Assembly: GCF_949987535.1 (NCBI RefSeq)
Contig: NC_080075.1
Span: forward strand, 6,494,606 to 6,558,605
DNA length: 64,000 bases
Origin: Balaenoptera acutorostrata
Taxonomy: Eukaryota > Chordata > Mammalia > Artiodactyla > Balaenopteridae
Direction: 5' to 3'
In this document: positions 23,351 through 35,324 of the stretch, one piece after another
Layout: each line of letters begins with the position of its first letter
Numbering within the stretch: the first letter of the stretch is position 1
Program-made: the position numbers and the translations under genes
The notes under the pieces: model-generated
Told to the model about the DNA's origin: nothing
Databases searched by the model: none
Seen by the model: only the letters and a program-made list of their open reading frames with translations

Positions 23351-25418
23351 CAGATTGATTTCTTTAATCATTTAAGGAAACATTCTTATATCATTCTGTG
23401 TACGTATTACATTTTAAAAAATGCATTTTATGTTCTGTTGATTGGATGCCTCACTTCAAGGACACTTTATGTTAGACAGCTGTTGTCTGTTTTTAATTTC
23501 TGTTTTTCTTTTTTCGTAAAAATGCGTAGATCTTTAATAAAAGAATTGACTGTACAAGTGTACACCCCTTTGACAGTATTCCTTTTGCCTTCATATTCGC
23601 ATTACTGGTTATGCTATAGGATTTCTCTGTTACAGCACTAAAAGGCAACTGTTTAGGGAAGATGCAGAAAAAGGAATGTATGTAAGGCAGTATTTCTTTT
23701 AGGTACAGTAAATGTAGTAGTGTTTCAGGAAGACTGTTTTTCTTGACCTGCCGTTTTCAGCTGCACTTTCCATGCTGGTTGTATAACCCTCTCCTCTAAG
23801 TTAATTCCGTTTTCAGCAGTATATTCCAGACTCTGCTGCCTTTAACTGATCTACTAATTTTGCTGTCATGTGGTTTTGATCTTCAGTTCACTTTCGTAGG
23901 TCTCCAGTCTCCCGTTTCGTCTCTGTAATTCCACCGTCTCATCTTTGAGCTCTTGTTCTATTGAACTCACGTTTCCGTTACATCGTTTGGGAGCATGAAG
24001 CCTTTGTGGGCATTTCCTCCTCCTCATTTTCCTCCAGGATGGCATCTCTGTCTTTGGAGCAAGCACCTCATTCTCTTCTCTTCATCCCTTTGGAGTGTTT
24101 TGCTTGGTGGCTGTGCTGTTTCTCCCCATCTTGCTCACGCCTGGACATGGTTCCCCAGACCGTCACTGTATTATTTGCATTAATATAGTGCGTGTGGCTT
24201 TTTGACGTGTATTTTTGGGACAGAGCAGGCAGGGCTGGCATGCTGCTGGCTGGGACGTGGGATGGGAGGGGCAGGACCCTGTCTTCTCTCCAGTTTCTCC
24301 CCGGATTCCTCTTCTCTCCTCTGCCCCAGGCAAGGGAGGTGGGCTCGCTCTGGATTTGAGGCTTTTGATGAGAATATTTGGGTTTTTGTCTCCTCGCTAG
24401 ATGGGCTTCTGGGGAGTCGGCAGTGGGGGGAGTTAGTATACAAGCCTGCTCGGGTCCTGAGTCCACATGGCCCAGCAGGTCCACAGGAGCCAGTCCAGGC
24501 TCCACGGAGACACAGTGTCATGTTTGATGGCTACACAGCATTCAGTCTTACAGCTGTAGCCCGATTTACTCATCCCGCCCTTTATTAGATACTTAATAGG
24601 CTCTGAGTTTTAAGTATTTTATGAGCCTAAACGAACATCCGATACTTAAATATTTCAGGATGCTTGCAATCCCCAAAGTCCACTCATCTGAAATATTTGA
24701 TGCCTGCCTCATACCCAACTCATGCTTGGTGCCAGGGAGTCCTGGGTGAGTGTGTGAGGGGGCGTCTCCCTCTACCTGGCCTTCCAGGGCCGTGGGGAGT
24801 CAGATAGCCATCTGGAAACGGCAAGTACAGGCGGAACAGGGTTAGGAAAGCGAGAGAGGCCAGGACCCTGGAGGAACACGTACAAGCACACCCCATCTTA
24901 TTGCACTTCGTTGTGCTTCGCAGACGTTGCATTTTTTTATTACCAGTCCCAGGTTTGTGGCCAACCCTACATTGAGCAAATCGGTGTCATTTTTCCAACA
25001 GCGTTTGTTCACTTTGTGTCTCTGTGTTACTTTTTGGTCATTCCCTCAGTATTTCAAGCTTTTCTTTATTTGTCACAGTGATCTGTGATCAGTGATCTTT
25101 GATGTGACTGTGATTAAAAAGATTACTGACTTGCTGAAGGTTCCGATGATGGTTGCCTTTTTTGTAGCAATAAGGTGTTTTTTTAAATTAAGGCATGTAC
25201 ATTGTTTGTTTGTTTATTTTTTCATCTCTTCATGTCTTCTATTACTTAAATAGGTCTTCTTTTTAAATTACTTATCTATTTTATACATATTAGTGTATAT
25301 ATGTCAATCCCATCTCCCAATTCATCCCCCCTCTTCACCCGCTTGGTGTCCAAGTGTTTGTTCTCTACATCTGTGTCTCTATTTCTGCCTTGCAAACAGT
25401 TTCATCTGTACCATTTTT

Positions 25419-28400
25419 CTAGATTCCACATATATGCATTAATATACGATATTTGTTTTTCTCTTTCTGGCTTACTTCACTCTGTATGACAGTCTCTAGG
25501 TTCATCCACGTCTCTACAAATAACCCAATTTCATTCCTTTTTATGGCTGAGTAATATTCCATTGTATATATGTACCACATCTTCTTTATCCATTCATCTG
25601 TCGATGGGCATTTAGGTTGCTTCCTTGACCTGGCTAGTGTAAATAGTGCTGCAATGAACATCGGGGTGCATGTATCTTTTTGAATTATGGTTTTCTCTGG
25701 GTATATGCCCAGTAGTGGGATTGCTGGGTCATATGGTAATTCTGTTTTTAGTGTTTTAAGGAACCTCCATACTGTTCTCCATAGTGGCTGTATCACTTTA
25801 CATTCCCACCAACAGTGCAGGAGGCTTCCCTTTTCTCCACACCCTCTCCAGCATTTGTTGTTGGTAGATTTTCTGATGATGCCCATTCTAACTGGTGTAA
25901 GGTGATACCTTATTGTAGTTTTGATTTGCATTTCTCTAATAATTAGTGATGTTGAGCAGCTTTTCATGTGCCTCTTGGTCATTTGTATGTCTTCTTTGGA
26001 GAAATGTCTATTTAGGTCTTCTGCCCATTTTTGGATTGGGTTGTTTGTTTTTTTAATATTGAGCTGCATGAGCTGTTTATATGTTTTGGAGATTAATCCT
26101 TTGTCTGTTAATTCGTTTGCAAATATTTTCTCCCATTCTGAGGGTTGTCGTTTCATCTTGTTTATAGTTTCCTTTGCTGTGCAAATGCTTTTAAGTTTCA
26201 TTAGGTCCCATTTGTTTATTTTTGTTTCTATTTCCATTACTCTAGGAGGTGGGTCAAAAAAGATCTTGCTGTGATTTATGTCAAAGAGTGTTCTCCCTAT
26301 ATTTTCCTAAGAGTTTTATAGTGTCTGGTCTTACATTTAGGTCTTTAATCCACTTTTTTTAAAAAATAAACTTATTTATTTATTTTGGCTGCATTGGGTC
26401 TTTGATGCTGCACGCGGGCTTTCTCTAGTTGCGGCGAGCGGGGGCTACTCTTCATTGCGTTGCACAGGCTTCTCATTGCGGTGGCTTCTCTTGTTGCGGA
26501 GCATGGGCTCTAGGCACGTGGGCTTCAGCAGTTGTGACACGCAGGCTCAGTAGCTGTGGCTCGCAGGCTCTAGAGCACAGGCTCAGTAGTTGTGGTGCAT
26601 GGGCTTAGTTGCTCCACGGCATGTGGGATCTTCCCGGACCAGGGCTCAAACCCGTGTCCCCTACATTGGCAGGTGGATTCTTAACCACTTTGCCATCCGG
26701 GAAGTCCCTCGATCTTTAATCCATTTTGAGTTTATTTTTGTGTATGGTGTTAGGGAGTGTTCTAATTTCATTCTTTTACATGTAGCTGTCCAGTTTTCCC
26801 AGCACCACTTATTGAAGAGACTGTCTTTTCTCCATTGTATATCCTTGCCTCCTTTGTCGTAGATCAGTTGACCGTAGGTGCGTGGGTTTATCTCTGGGCT
26901 TTCTATCCTGTTTCACTGATATATATTTCTGTTGTAGTATTATTTCTATTATATTTCTGTTGTAGGCTTTGTAGTATAGTCTGAAGTCAGGGAGTCTGAT
27001 TCCTCCAGCTCCCTTTCTTTCCCTCAAGATTGCTTTGGCTATTTCACGGTCTTTTGTGTCTCCATACAAATTTTAAGATTTTTTGTTCTAGTTCTGTAAA
27101 AAATGCCATTGGTAATTTGATAGGGATTGCATTGAATCTGTAGATTGCTTTGGGTAGTATAGTCATTTTCACAGTATTGATTCTTCCAATCCAAGAACAT
27201 GGTATATCTCTCCATCTGTTCGTGTCATCATTGAGTTCTTTTATCATTGTCTTATAGTTTTCTGAGTACAGGTCTTTTACCTCCTTAGGTAGGTTTATTC
27301 CTAGGTATTTTATTCTTTTTGTTGTAGTGGTGAATGGGATTGTTTCCTTAATTTCTCTTTCTGATCTTCTGTTGTTAGTGTATAGGTATGCAAGAGATTT
27401 CTGTGCGTTAATTTTGTATCCTGCAACTTTACCAAATTCATTGATTAGCTCTAGTAGTTTTCTGGTGGCATCTTTAGAGTTATCTATGTATAGTATCATG
27501 TCATCTGCAAACAGTGACAGTTTTACGTCTTCTTTTCCAATTTGTATTCCTTTTATTTCTTTTTCTTCTCTGATTGCTGTGGCTAACACTTCCAAAACTA
27601 TGTTGAATAATAGTGGTGAGAGTGGGCAACCTTGTCTTGTTCCTGTTCTTAGAGGAAATGCTTTCAGTTTTTCACCATTGATAATGATGTTTGCTGTGGG
27701 TTTGTTGTACATGGCCTTTATTATGTTGAGGTAGGCTCACTCTATGCCCACTTTCTGGAGAGTTTTTATCATAAATTGGTGTTGATTTTGTCAAAAGCTT
27801 TTTCTGCATCTATTGAGATGACCATATGGTTTTTATCCTTCAGTTGGTTAATATGGTATATCATATTGATTGATTTGCGTATATTAAAGAATCCTTGCAT
27901 CCCAGGGATAAATCCCACTTGATCATGGTGTATGATCCTTTTAATGTGTTGTTGGATTCTGTTTGCTAGTATTTTGTTGAAGATTTTTGCATCTATATTC
28001 ATCAGTGATATTGGTCTGTAATTTTCTTTTTTTGTAGTATCTTTGTCTGGTTTGGTATCAGGGTGATGGTGGCTTCATAGAATGAGTTTGGGAGAGTTCC
28101 TTCCTCTGCAATTTTTTGGAAGAGTTTGAGAAGGATGGGTGTTAGCTCTTCTCTAAATGTTTGATAGAATTCACCTGTGAAGCCATCTGGTCCTGGACTT
28201 TTGTTTGTTGGAAGATTTTTAATCACAGTTTCAATTTCATTACTTGTGATTGGTCTGTTCATATTTTCTCTTTCTTCCTGGTTCAGTCTTGGAAGGTGAT
28301 ACATTTCTAAGAATTTGTCCATTTCTTCCAGGTTTTCCATTTTATTGGCATAGAGTTGCTTGTAGTAGTCTCTTAGGATGCTTTGTACTTCTGCGGTGTC

Positions 28401-29588
28401 TGTTGTAACTTCTCCTTTTTCATTTCTAATTTTATTGATTTGAGTCCTCTACCTCTTTTTGTTGATGAGTCTGGCTAAAGGTTTATCAATTTTATCTTCT
28501 CAAAGAACCAGCTTTTAGTTTTATTGATCTTTACTATTGTTTCTTTGTTCCTATTTCATTTATTTCTGCTCTGATCTTTATGGTTTCTTTCCTTCTACTA
28601 ACTTTGGGTTTTGTTTGTTGTTCTTTTTCTAGTTCCTTTAGGTCTAAGGTTAGATTGTTTGAGATTTTTCTTGTTTCTTGAGGTAGGATTGTATTGCTAT
28701 AAGCTTCCTGCTTAGAATTGCTTTTGCTGCATCCCATAGGTTTTGGATCATAGTATTTTCTTTGTCATTTGTCTCTAGGTATTTTCTGATTTCCTCTTTG
28801 ATTTCTTCAGCGATCTCTTGGTTATTTAGTAACATATTGTTTAGCCTCCATGTGTTTGTTTTTTTTACGTTTTTTCCCCTGTAATTGATTTCTAATCTCA
28901 TAGCGTTGTGGTTGGGAAAGATGCTTGATATGATTTCAATTTTCTTAAAATTACTGAGGCTTGATTTGTGACGCAAGATGTGACCTATCCTGGAGAATGT
29001 TCTGTGTGCACTTGAGAAGAAATCTGCTGTTTTCGGATGGAATGTCCTGTAAATATCAATTAAATCTATCTGGTGTGTTGTGTCATTTAAAGCTTGTGTT
29101 TCCTTATTAATTTTCTGTCTGGTTGATCTGTCCATTGGTGTAAGTGAGGTGTTAAAATCCCTTTCTATTATTATGTTACTGTCGATTTCCTCTTTTATAG
29201 CTGTTAGCATTTGCCTTATGTATTGAGGTGTTCCTATGTTGGATGCATATATATTTATAACTGTTTTTTCTTTTTCTTGGATTGATCTCTTGATCATTAT
29301 GTAGTGTCCTTCCTTGTCTCTTGTAACATTCTTTATTTTAAAGTCTATTTTATCTGATATGAGTATTGCTACTCCAGCTTTCTTTTGATTTCCATTTGCA
29401 TGGAATATCTTTTTCCATCCCCTCACTTTCAGTCTGTATGTGTCCCTAGGTCTGAAGTGGGTCTCTTGTAGACAGCATATATATGGGTCTTGTTTTTGTA
29501 TCCATTCAGCGAGCCTTTGTCTTTTGGTTGGAGCATTTAATCCATTTACATTTAAGGTAATTATCGATATGTATCTTACTATTACCAT
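25419..29588 (-). pseudogene. L1 ORF2 remnant (endonuclease and reverse transcriptase)
   Basis: ORF2 encodes an APE-type endonuclease, a reverse transcriptase and a Cys-rich C-terminus. The endonuclease end is open from Met at 29588 (ISIITLNVNGLNAPTKRQR, CLQETHFRPRDTY) to about 28650. The RT region includes [10 protein letters not shown] (about 28160), [10 protein letters not shown] (about 27640) and the FADD catalytic box at about 27500-27511. The C-terminal part continues at 26237-25419 after the SINE. At least five frame breaks make it non-functional. Confidence 0.88.
26358..26710 (-). mobile_element. CHR-type SINE inside L1 ORF2
   Basis: A long-class antisense copy interrupting L1 ORF2. 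The TSD is tctttaatccactttt (26342-26357) against tctttaatccatttt (26713-26727). The L1 text resumes exactly across it. Confidence 0.93.
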
Positions 29589-29772
29589 TTTCTTAATTGT
29601 TTTGGGTTTGTTTTTGTAGGTCCTTTTCTTCTGTTGTGTTTCCCACTTAGAGAAGTTCCTTTAGCATTTGTTGTAGAGCTGGTTTGGTGGTGCTGAATTC
29701 TCTTAGCTTTTGCTTGTCTGTAAAGCTTTTGATTTCTCCATTGAATCTGAATGAGGTCCTTGCCGGGTAGAG

Positions 29773-30521
29773 TCATCTTGGTTGTAGGTTCTTCCCTTTC
29801 ATCACTTTAAATATATCATACCACTCCCTTCTGGCTTGTAGAGTTTCTGCTGAGAAATCAGCTGTTAACCTTATGGGAGTTCCCTTATATGTTATTTGTT
29901 GTTTTTCCCTTGTTGCTTTTAAAAAGTTTTCTTTGTCTTTAATTTTTGTCAATTTGATTACTATGTGTCTCCACGTGTTTCTCCTTGGGTTTATCCTGCC
30001 TGGCACTCTCTGCACTTCCTGGACTTGAGTGGTTATTTCCTTTCCCATGTTAGGGACGTTTTCGACTATAATCTCTTCAAATATTTTCTCGGGTCCTTTC
30101 CCTCTCTCTTCTCCTTCTGGGACCCCTGTAATGCGAATGTTGTTGTATTTAATGTTGTCCCAGAGGTCTCTTAGGCTGTCTTCATTTCTTTTTTCTTTAT
30201 TTTGTTCCACGGCAGTGATTTCCACCATTCTGTCTTCCAGGTCACTTATCCATTCTTCTGCCTCAGTTATACTGCTATTGATTCCTTCTAGTGTATTTTT
30301 CATTTCAGTTATTGTATTGTTCATCTCTGTTTGTTCTTTAATTCTTCTAGGTCTTTGTTAAACATTTCTTGCGTCTTCTCGATCTTTGCCTCCATTCTTT
30401 TTCTGAGGTCCTGGATCATCTTCACTATCATTATTCTGAATTCTTTTTCTGGAAGGTTGCCTATCTCTAGTTCATTTAGTTGTTTTTCTGGTGTTTTATC
30501 TTGTTCCTTCATCTGGTACAT
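29773..30521 (-). pseudogene. L1 ORF1 remnant (RNA-binding protein)
   Basis: L1 ORF1 makes the RNA-binding chaperone of the L1 ribonucleoprotein. Two open pieces remain (30521-30321 and 30324-29773). The first is a coiled-coil-like stretch rich in Glu, Lys and Leu. The second holds the conserved core and C-terminal domain (ISDLEDRMVEI, IRITGVPEGEERG, RLTADFSAETLQARREW). A frame change near 30322 separates them, so no intact protein is expected. Confidence 0.85.
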
Positions 30522-31795
30522 AGTCCTCTGCCTTTACATTTTGTCTATCTTTCTGTGAATGTGGTTTTCCTTCCACAAGCTGCAGATTGTAGTTCTTCTT
30601 GCTTCTGCTGTCTGTCCTCTGGTGGATGAGGCTATCTAAGAGGCTTGTGCAAGCTTCCTGATGGGAGGGACTGGTGGTGGGTAGAGCTGGGTGTTGCTCT
30701 GGTGGGCAGAGTTCAGTAAAACTTTAATCTGCTTGTCTGCTGATGGGTGGGGCTGAGTTCCCTCCCTGTTGGTTGTTTGGCCTGAGGTGACTTAGCACTG
30801 GAGCCTACAGGCTCTTTGGTGGGGCTAATGGCGGCTCTGGGAGGGCTCACACCAAGGAGTACTTCCCAGAACTTCTGCCAGTGTCCTTGTCCCCGCAGTG
30901 AGCCACAGCTGCCCCTCTGCCTCTGCAGGAGACCCTCCTACACTAGCAGGTAGGTCTGGTTCAGTGTCCCCTGGGGGTCACTGCTTCTTCCCCTGGGTCC
31001 CGATGCGCACACTACTTTGTGTGTGCCCTCCAAGAGTGGAGTCTCTGTTTCCCACAGTCCTGTCGAAGTCCTGCAGTCAAATCCCACTAGCCTTCAAAGT
31101 CTGATTCTCTGGGAATTCCTCCTCCCATTGCCAGACCCCCGGGTTGGGAAGCCTGACATGAGGCTCAGAACCTTCACTCCAGTGGGTGGACTTCTGTGGT
31201 ATAATTGTTCTCCAGTTTGTGAGTCACCCACCTAGCGGTTATGGGATTTGTTTTATTGTGATTGCGCCTCTCCTACCATCTCACTGCAGCTTCTCCTTTG
31301 TCTTTGGATGTGGCATATCTTTTTTGGTGAGTTCCAGTGTCTTCCTGTTGATAATTGTTCAGCAGTTAGTTGTGATTACGGTGCTCTTGCAAGAGGGAGT
31401 GAGCACATGTCCTACTCTGCCATCTTGAACCAATATCCATTGTTTATTTAGACATAGTGCTATTGCGCACTTAACAGACTATAGGATAGTGTAAACATAA
31501 CTTTTATAGGCCCCAGAAGATCAAAAAATTCGTTGGACTCACTTTATTGTGATATCTGCTTTATTGTAGCAATCTGAACCCAGCCCATGGTATCTCTGGG
31601 GTGTGCCTGTAATAAGGAATTGTTGCATCCAATGGATGTACATTTATAAGACCATTGATATGTATATTGCCCAACTGCCTGCCGTAAAGGCTGCAGCAGC
31701 TTACACTGAATCCCCACTACCCCCAGCAGTGTAGTTGTTCTCAGCAGATTTAATTCCTGGACCATTCTTTCTGTTGAACCAAGATCTGCTTCCTT

Positions 31796-32255
31796 GAACC
31801 ATAAAAAGAATGAAATAAAGCCACTTGCAGCAACATGGATGGACCTAGAGATTATCATACTAAATGCAGTAAGCCAGACAAAGACAAATATATGATATCG
31901 CTTACATGTGGAATCTAAAAAAATGATACAAATGAACTTATTTACAAAATAACAAATAGACTCACAGACATAGAAAACAAACTTATGGTTACCAAAGGGG
32001 AAAGGGGGTGTGGGTGGGATAAATTGGGAGTTTGGGGTTAACATATACACACTACTATATATAAAATAGATAATCAACAAGGACCTACTGTAAAGCACAG
32101 GGAACTATATTCAGTATCTTGTAATAACCTATAAGGGAAAAGAATCTGAAAAGAATAGATACATACATATATGTATAACTGGATCACTTTGCTGTATACT
32201 TGAAATTAGCACAACATTGTAAGTCAACTAGACTCCACTTAGAAAATAAATTAAA
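31796..32255 (+). mobile_element. 5'-truncated L1, sense
   Basis: A sense L1 3' end: gcagcaacatggatggacc to gatcactttgctgtatac, ending aaataaattaaa. A perfect 15-bp TSD, aagatctgcttcctt, lies at 31781-31795 and 32256-32270. Confidence 0.92.
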
Positions 32256-33404
32256 AAGATCTGCTTCCTTTGGTTTCCACTTGAGTAGGTGCTTGCCTTG
32301 GACCTGACCCATGGCAGGTCTGCAGATGCTTCATTTTCCTCTGTCCTCTTGCCCACAGAAGGTCCGAGTAGGCAATTGTTCGTTCCAGTGCCTCTTTTCT
32401 TGGGTTAGGGAAGAGAGGATGGGAAGGGGATTTGTGTCTCAGGCTTGTGGTATTGATTTAGGTACTTAGCCCTCTTCTGGGAGTCACTTGGGCATCTTGC
32501 ACAGTGATACTGACTCACCACATTTAATATTTTATTGTGTCTTGAGCATTGAGAAAGGCTCCCTGCCCAGGGTTTCGCGTCTCAGATAAAGCACAAACAG
32601 GAGCTGTAGGAAGGCCCTGGGCGGCACCAGGACGTGGTAGGAACAGGAAGGGTGGCCCACGGGAATGATTGATATTTTCACTTGTCTCTGGCTGCTCACA
32701 CGGCAGTATGGGGAGAATTTCCACGATAACTTTTTCTGTTTCTTTTTAAGCAGAGGTGGAAGAGCTGGGGAGATAATTTCGTGGGTGAACATGATTATTA
32801 TTTGGCAACAGAGATCTGTGGGTGGCTGTGGTGGGAAGGAGAGAGAAGTTGCTATTACTAGTATTTTGTTAACTTACATGGACCAAAGAATCCCAAGGCT
32901 TTATAAAAGGGAAACATTAGTAGAGCTGAGTACTGGAAGGACTCAAGGGCCAGAACAGAGGAAGCCGTTTGAAGGTTTCCCTTTTATTTGAATGCTTGCC
33001 TGCCTCATGAAAATCAGAGTTTTCTCAGAGTCGTGCTCACTACTGACCCTCCACTGCCCAGGGCAGAGCCTGGAGAGTGGTCAGCTCAGTAAATAGCGGT
33101 GGGTGAATGAGGGGTAAAGTGTGCAAGAGAAGGTCAAGGGCTCAGCAGTCAAGACTCCTGTTTGTAAGAAGGGGAAGGAAGGTGGTGCGTGTAATCACAG
33201 ATAAGACTTCATGGGCCCTTTCTGAGAAGCCAGGGCCAAGGATAGCCCAGGGCTGTGCAGGGTCTGAGTCTGAGCTCTGTAAGCAGCCACCAGGACCACT
33301 GAATGGTAGAAGAACTTGCAAAACCGGGGTCTTACTTGCTTTCTTTAAAAAAAAATAAAATTCTTTTTTATTGTGGTGAAATATAAGATTGACCAGCTTA
33401 ACTA

Positions 33405-33849
33405 TTTTTTTCTTTCTTTTTTCTTTTTCTTTTCCATTACGGTTTATTATAGGATATTGAATGTAAGTCCCTGTGTTATACAGTAGAACCTTGTTGTTTA
33501 TCTGCTAATCCCAAACTCCTGATCCATCCCTCCTCTACCCTCCTCGCCCTTGGCAACCACAAGTCTGTTCTCTGTGTTTGTGAGTCTGCTTCTGTTTTGT
33601 AAATAAGTTCATTTTTATCAGTTTTTTAGATTCCACATACAAGCACTATATGATATTTGTCTTTCTCTGGCTTATACCTCACTTAGTATGATAATCTCTA
33701 GGTCCATCCATGTTGCTGCAAATGGCACTATTGCAATTTTTTTTATGGTTGAGTAATCTTCCATTGTATAAATATACCACATCTTCTTTATCCGTTCATC
33801 TGTCGATGGACACTGAGGTTGCTTCTGTGTCTTGGCTATTGTGAATAGG
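33405..33849 (-). mobile_element. Younger 5'-truncated L1 nested in old L1
   Basis: An antisense L1 3' end (acggtttattataggatatt, tcatctgtcgatggacactg) cut at ...gctattgtgaatagg. The TSD is ccagcttaacta (33393-33404) against ccagcttaacca (33850-33861). Confidence 0.88.
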
Positions 33850-34146
33850 CCAGCTTAACCATTTTTAAGTGTACAGTTCAGAGGCATTAAGCACATTCAC
33901 ACTGTTGTGCTACCATCGCCACCATCCATCTCTAGAATTTTCACCCTTCACAAATGGAAACTCTGTACCCGTTAAACACTAACTCCCCATTCCTCCCTCC
34001 CCCAGACCCTGAAAAACGCCCTCTGCTTCCTGTCTCTCTGACTTTGATGACCTTAAGAGCCTCTTGTAAGTGGAATCTTGCAGCGTTTGTCCTCTTGTGG
34101 CTGGCTTATTTCACTTAGCATAATGTCCTCAAGGTTCGTCCATGTC

Positions 34147-34204
34147 AGAAGCTGGAGACAAATTAGGAAATAATATGCAAATGATTAAAAAGTTCAAAAA
34201 AAAA
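34147..34204 (+). mobile_element. 58-bp poly(A)-tailed retroinsert of unknown source
   Basis: A short sequence, agaagctggagacaaattag followed by gaaataatatgcaaatgatt and an A-run at 34196-34206, sits between perfect direct repeats of aaggttcgtccatgtc (34131-34146 and 34205-34220; the As overlap the tail). It has the hallmarks of L1-mediated retroposition of a cellular RNA 3' end, with an attaaa hexamer close to the tail. I do not recognise the source gene. Confidence 0.8.
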
Positions 34205-34957
34205 AAGGTTCGTCCATGTCATGGCGTGTGTCAGAATTTCTTTCCTTTTAAGGCTGAATAATGTGTGTCTGCTTTCTTTTTGAAATCAGCTATGCAGTGA
34301 TTGGTGCATGAGTAGAAACCAAGCGCACGGTGTGTAGAACCAGGAGAGGAGACTCCTGGGAGTCAGCCCCTAGTCAGGGACAGGAGGGGAGGGGGAAAGA
34401 GCAGGGAGAGGAGAGCAGGGGCGGGCCTCCAGCCTGCAGGGGGGTCGGCCTTTGACTGAGTTGACGCCTAGGCTGCGGAGAGCTCTTTGGGGCCCTGGAG
34501 GAACAGGACAGTGTCGCCGTTTCTGTGTGTCTGGTGGCCTCAGCCGTGCTTTGTCCTGCAGTCGAGTCCAGACCGTGCCACGCTGCGAGTTTCTGATGTG
34601 TTATTTCGTGTTCCTGTTGGTAGCGGATTCTCAGAGCTATTGCTGTGTTATCCACACATACATTTTATTCTTGACCGTGGCCCCAAACAGTGAGATAGTT
34701 GTTTTTTTCTTTGCCTGCTTTTAGAAAGCAGAAAATACCCAGGCAAGACTCTGGATTATCTGCCTGGACTATTGCAGGAGTTGAATTGATCATGCAGTAA
34801 TTTGAGTCCTTTTCATGTCCGTTCATTGAGATGGGGGGTGGGCTGTCTTTTCTGGTTGCAGACAGAGGACTTGCCGTGCTTAGAGGCAACCAGGGTGCTG
34901 TCCTGCGGAGAACATGGCCAAGAGAGCAGAAGCTTCAGGAGAAGCTCAAAGAGTCTT

Positions 34958-35324
34958 TTTTTTTTTTTTTTTAAAGAAGCATATATATATATATATTTTT
35001 TAAATAAATTTATTTATTTATTTTTGGCTGCGTTGGGTCTTCATTGCTTCACGCGGCCTTTCTCTGGTTGCGGTGAGCGGGGGATACTCTTCGTTGCGGT
35101 GCGCGGGCTTCTCATTGCGGTGGCTTCTCTTGTTGCGGAGCACGGGCTCTAGGCACGCGGGCTTCAGTAGTTGTGGCGTGCGGGCTCTAGAGCACAGGCT
35201 CAGTAGTTGTGGCGCACGGGCTTAGTTGCTCCGCGGCATGTGGGATCTTCCCGGACCAGGGCTCAAACCTGTGTCCCCTGCCTTGGCAGGTGGATTCTTA
35301 ACCACTGCGCCACCAGGGAAGCCC
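34958..35324 (-). mobile_element. CHR-type SINE, long class
   Basis: An antisense copy with T17, a short (AT)n at 34981-34996, and ggctgcgttgggtcttcatt. The TSD is aagctcaaagagtctt (34942) against aagctcataaaatctt (35325), imperfect. Confidence 0.9.

Larger units (their letters stand above)
25208..31432 (-). mobile_element. Near-full-length antisense L1
   Basis: The 5' end is ggttcaagatggcagagtag on the minus strand (31432 downward), then a 5' UTR to about 30540, ORF1 remnants (30521-29773), ORF2 (29588 to about 25419), and a 3' end with a T/G-rich tail at 25208. The flanking TSD is atgtacattgttt (25195-25207) against atatccattgttt (31433-31445). A CHR SINE splits ORF2 at 26358-26710. Without the SINE it is about 5.9 kb. 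The reading frames are broken in several places. Confidence 0.92.
24883..31609 (-). mobile_element. Tigger1-like DNA transposon, split by an L1
   Basis: The two halves lie at 24883-25207 and 31433-31609. The termini are inverted, caagcacacccca at the left and the complement of caggcacacccca at the right, each next to a TA. The left half holds gtgatctgtgatcagtgatc and the right half tagacatagtgctattgcg. The left half jumps from one terminal region straight to the other near 25115, so the transposase gene is deleted: a non-autonomous copy. Together the halves are only about 500 bp. Confidence 0.85.
33360..34265 (-). mobile_element. Old L1M 3' fragment, host of two insertions
   Basis: Antisense L1M text (33360-33404, resuming 33850): aaccatttttaagtgtacag, catccatctctagaatttt, ggcttatttcacttagcata. 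It is split by a younger L1 (33405-33849) and again by a tiny poly(A) retroinsert (34147-34204). Confidence 0.82.

Noticed and set aside
23866..24066. Possible coiled-coil protein on the - strand (66 codons)
   Set aside because: The Glu/Lys-rich text could be a decayed L1 ORF1 piece, but I could not match flanking L1 sequence, so I left it unassigned.
31544..32098. 184-codon open frame on the - strand
   Set aside because: It reads the reverse complement of a sense L1 3' end and Tigger end; no family match is expected.
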